The notes under the pieces were generated by a model. The model made no database searches. It saw only the letters and a list, made by a program, of their open reading frames with translations, and had not been told where the DNA came from. Shown piece after piece: positions 63,030-64,000 of a stretch of DNA of 64,000 nt. This DNA comes from Bacilliculturomica massiliensis. Its GTDB lineage: Bacteria > Bacillota > Clostridia > Peptostreptococcales > Anaerovoracaceae. Both the position numbers and the translations under genes were made by a program. The DNA lies in assembly GCF_900605495.1 (NCBI RefSeq), contig NZ_LR027598.1:104432-168431 (forward strand), read 5' to 3'. Each line of letters begins with the position of its first letter. Position 1 is the stretch's first letter.

Positions 63030-64000
63030 ATGGACGTTTGTGAAGTGTACAAGGTGCTCCACGGCATGCCGGAGACGGCCCATCAGGAATACAGGACATC
63101 CGCTTTTCTGGCGGCCCGGCTGCGGGAGATGGGGTTTGATGTGGCGGAAGGCGTGAACGGAAGCACAGGTGTGGTAGGGACGCTGGACAGCGGCCGGCCC
63201 GGGCCCGTACTGGGACTGCGAGCGGACATGGACGCGCTGCCCTTTGAGAGAGAGGGGAAGACCTGCGCCATCCACGCCTGCGGCCACGACGCCAACTGCG
63301 CCATGGTCCTGACGGTAGCCGGCAGATTGGCGCGGAAAAATGCGTTTTCCGGAACGCTCCAGGTGATCTTTCAGCCTGCGGAGGAGGGGGACGGGGGTTC
63401 CCGCAGCGTGATCGGCAGCGGACTGCTCTCGGGACTGGACGAGATCGCAGCGATCCATCTGCTGGAGAGCGGAGACGGCCGGGCAGGTCAGGCCAGTCCC
63501 GCCGTCTACCACTGCGCGTCCTCGCAGATCAGGGCCAGACTGCTGGGGGTCTCCGCCCACGGCTCAAAACCGCACCTGGGGATCAATGCGGCGGAGGCCG
63601 CAGTGCTGGCGGCCAACGGGCTGAGCGCGGTCCACGGCGATCCGGCGCTGGTCCATTCATTAAAAGTGACGCAGATCGTTACGGCGGAAGGCGGTTTGAA
63701 CACCATACCGGCGGAAGCGCTCATGGGCATCGACCTGAGGTGCGAAGACGACCGGGAGATGGAGCGGCTGGCGCAGAAGGTGAGAAAAGTTCTCGAATGC
63801 GCGGCGGAGACGGCCGGCGCCGGTCTGGAGCTGCAGCCCATCACATACGGTCCGGCGCCCGTCTACAGCCAGGCGATGCGGCAGAGCGCGGCGGACAGCA
63901 TCCGGGAGGTACTGGGCGAACAGGGCCTGCTGCGGGATGTCCACACAACGGTAGGGGAGGACTTTCATTACTATGCCGCCCTGCTGGGGTGCGAAGCCAT
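63030..64000 (+). CDS. M20 family amidohydrolase, 3' end cut by the window
   Basis: Metal-dependent amidohydrolase of the M20D/AmhX-type (aminoacylase or IAA-amino-acid hydrolase group); 323 codons are visible and the frame is still open at the edge. Metal ligands are in LRADMDALPF (Asp), IHACGHDAN (His, His/Asp), and QPAEEGDGG (Glu). The dimerisation domain has GVSAHGSKPH, and GEDFHYY near the edge supplies the late ligand. ATG 63030 follows ggaggaag. It lies 100 bases after the YfcC-type carrier and probably belongs to module C, cleaving an amide bond in the ring-opened product or in a conjugate. Confidence 0.88.
   Translation, partial: MDVCEVYKVLHGMPETAHQEYRTSAFLAARLREMGFDVAEGVNGSTGVVGTLDSGRPGPVLGLRADMDALPFEREGKTCAIHACGHDANCAMVLTVAGRLARKNAFSGTLQVIFQPAEEGDGGSRSVIGSGLLSGLDEIAAIHLLESGDGRAGQASPAVYHCASSQIRARLLGVSAHGSKPHLGINAAEAAVLAANGLSAVHGDPALVHSLKVTQIVTAEGGLNTIPAEALMGIDLRCEDDREMERLAQKVRKVLECAAETAGAGLELQPITYGPAPVYSQAMRQSAADSIREVLGEQGLLRDVHTTVGEDFHYYAALLGCEA

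Noticed and set aside
60510-63560. Minus-strand open frame of about 1000 codons opposite the CE4, carrier and M20 genes
   Set aside because: It spans three well-supported plus-strand genes; the translation is a low-complexity shadow.

Overview
The window is a GC-rich chromosome segment from an anaerobic Bacillota (class Clostridia). I infer this from strong GGAGG-type ribosome binding sites, a TPP riboswitch, the gene order carD - yacL-like (PIN/TRAM) - ispDF - proS - cysE - cysS - mrnC, a prfB +1 frameshift site, and a 4-hydroxybutyryl-CoA dehydratase, an oxygen-sensitive Fe-S/FAD fermentation enzyme. Family XIII/Anaerovoracaceae-like gut or sediment clostridia would fit, but the sequence alone does not fix the genus. 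No tRNA, rRNA, CRISPR array, prophage or complete IS element was seen.

Layout. 1-2.4 kb: the end of abfD and a crotonase (4-hydroxybutyrate/butyrate fermentation). 3.4-5.1 kb: a DUF3810-like membrane metalloprotein on the minus strand. 5.6-13.9 kb: secA, frameshifted prfB, an AI-2E family permease, tex and a HAD phosphatase. 14-17 kb (minus): a MATE exporter with a MerR-type operator/promoter, its MerR regulator and an Rrf2 regulator. 17-21 kb (minus): thiC-thiM-thiE-thiD under a TPP riboswitch. 21-26 kb: cysK, a membrane acyltransferase, and a two-component system whose kinase is frameshifted by a perfect 29-bp tandem duplication. 26-40.4 kb: the housekeeping block carD to mrnC, including an M23 peptidase with an altered active site behind a structured leader, and a cluster of hairpin repeats.

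40.4-64 kb is the most unusual region. It holds three paralogous sigma-54 activators, at 40411, 48267 and 57540. Each is followed by its own terminator, then a consensus sigma-54 promoter (TGGCACG-N4-TTGCT), then a catabolic gene set. Module A encodes an AGCS amino-acid symporter, a pair of CE4/cyclic-imidase-like proteins and a divergent ArgH-like lyase. Module B encodes an ATC-hydrolase-family protein and a canonical ArgH-like lyase, followed by malic enzyme, fumarase and an MFS carrier. Module C encodes a second CE4 pair, a YfcC-type carrier and an M20 amidohydrolase. In both CE4 pairs one partner keeps the Asp/His/His metal site and the other has lost it, by different substitutions in the two modules. 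This suggests catalytic plus pseudoenzyme heteromers. My inference is that the modules take up and open cyclic or modified amino-acid amides, release fumarate, and route it through malate to pyruvate.

A second theme is short-repeat instability. In-frame minisatellites sit inside mrnC, the DUF3810 gene and the third sigma-54 activator; an out-of-frame duplication sits in the histidine kinase; and a family of multi-hairpin repeats is scattered at gene ends.
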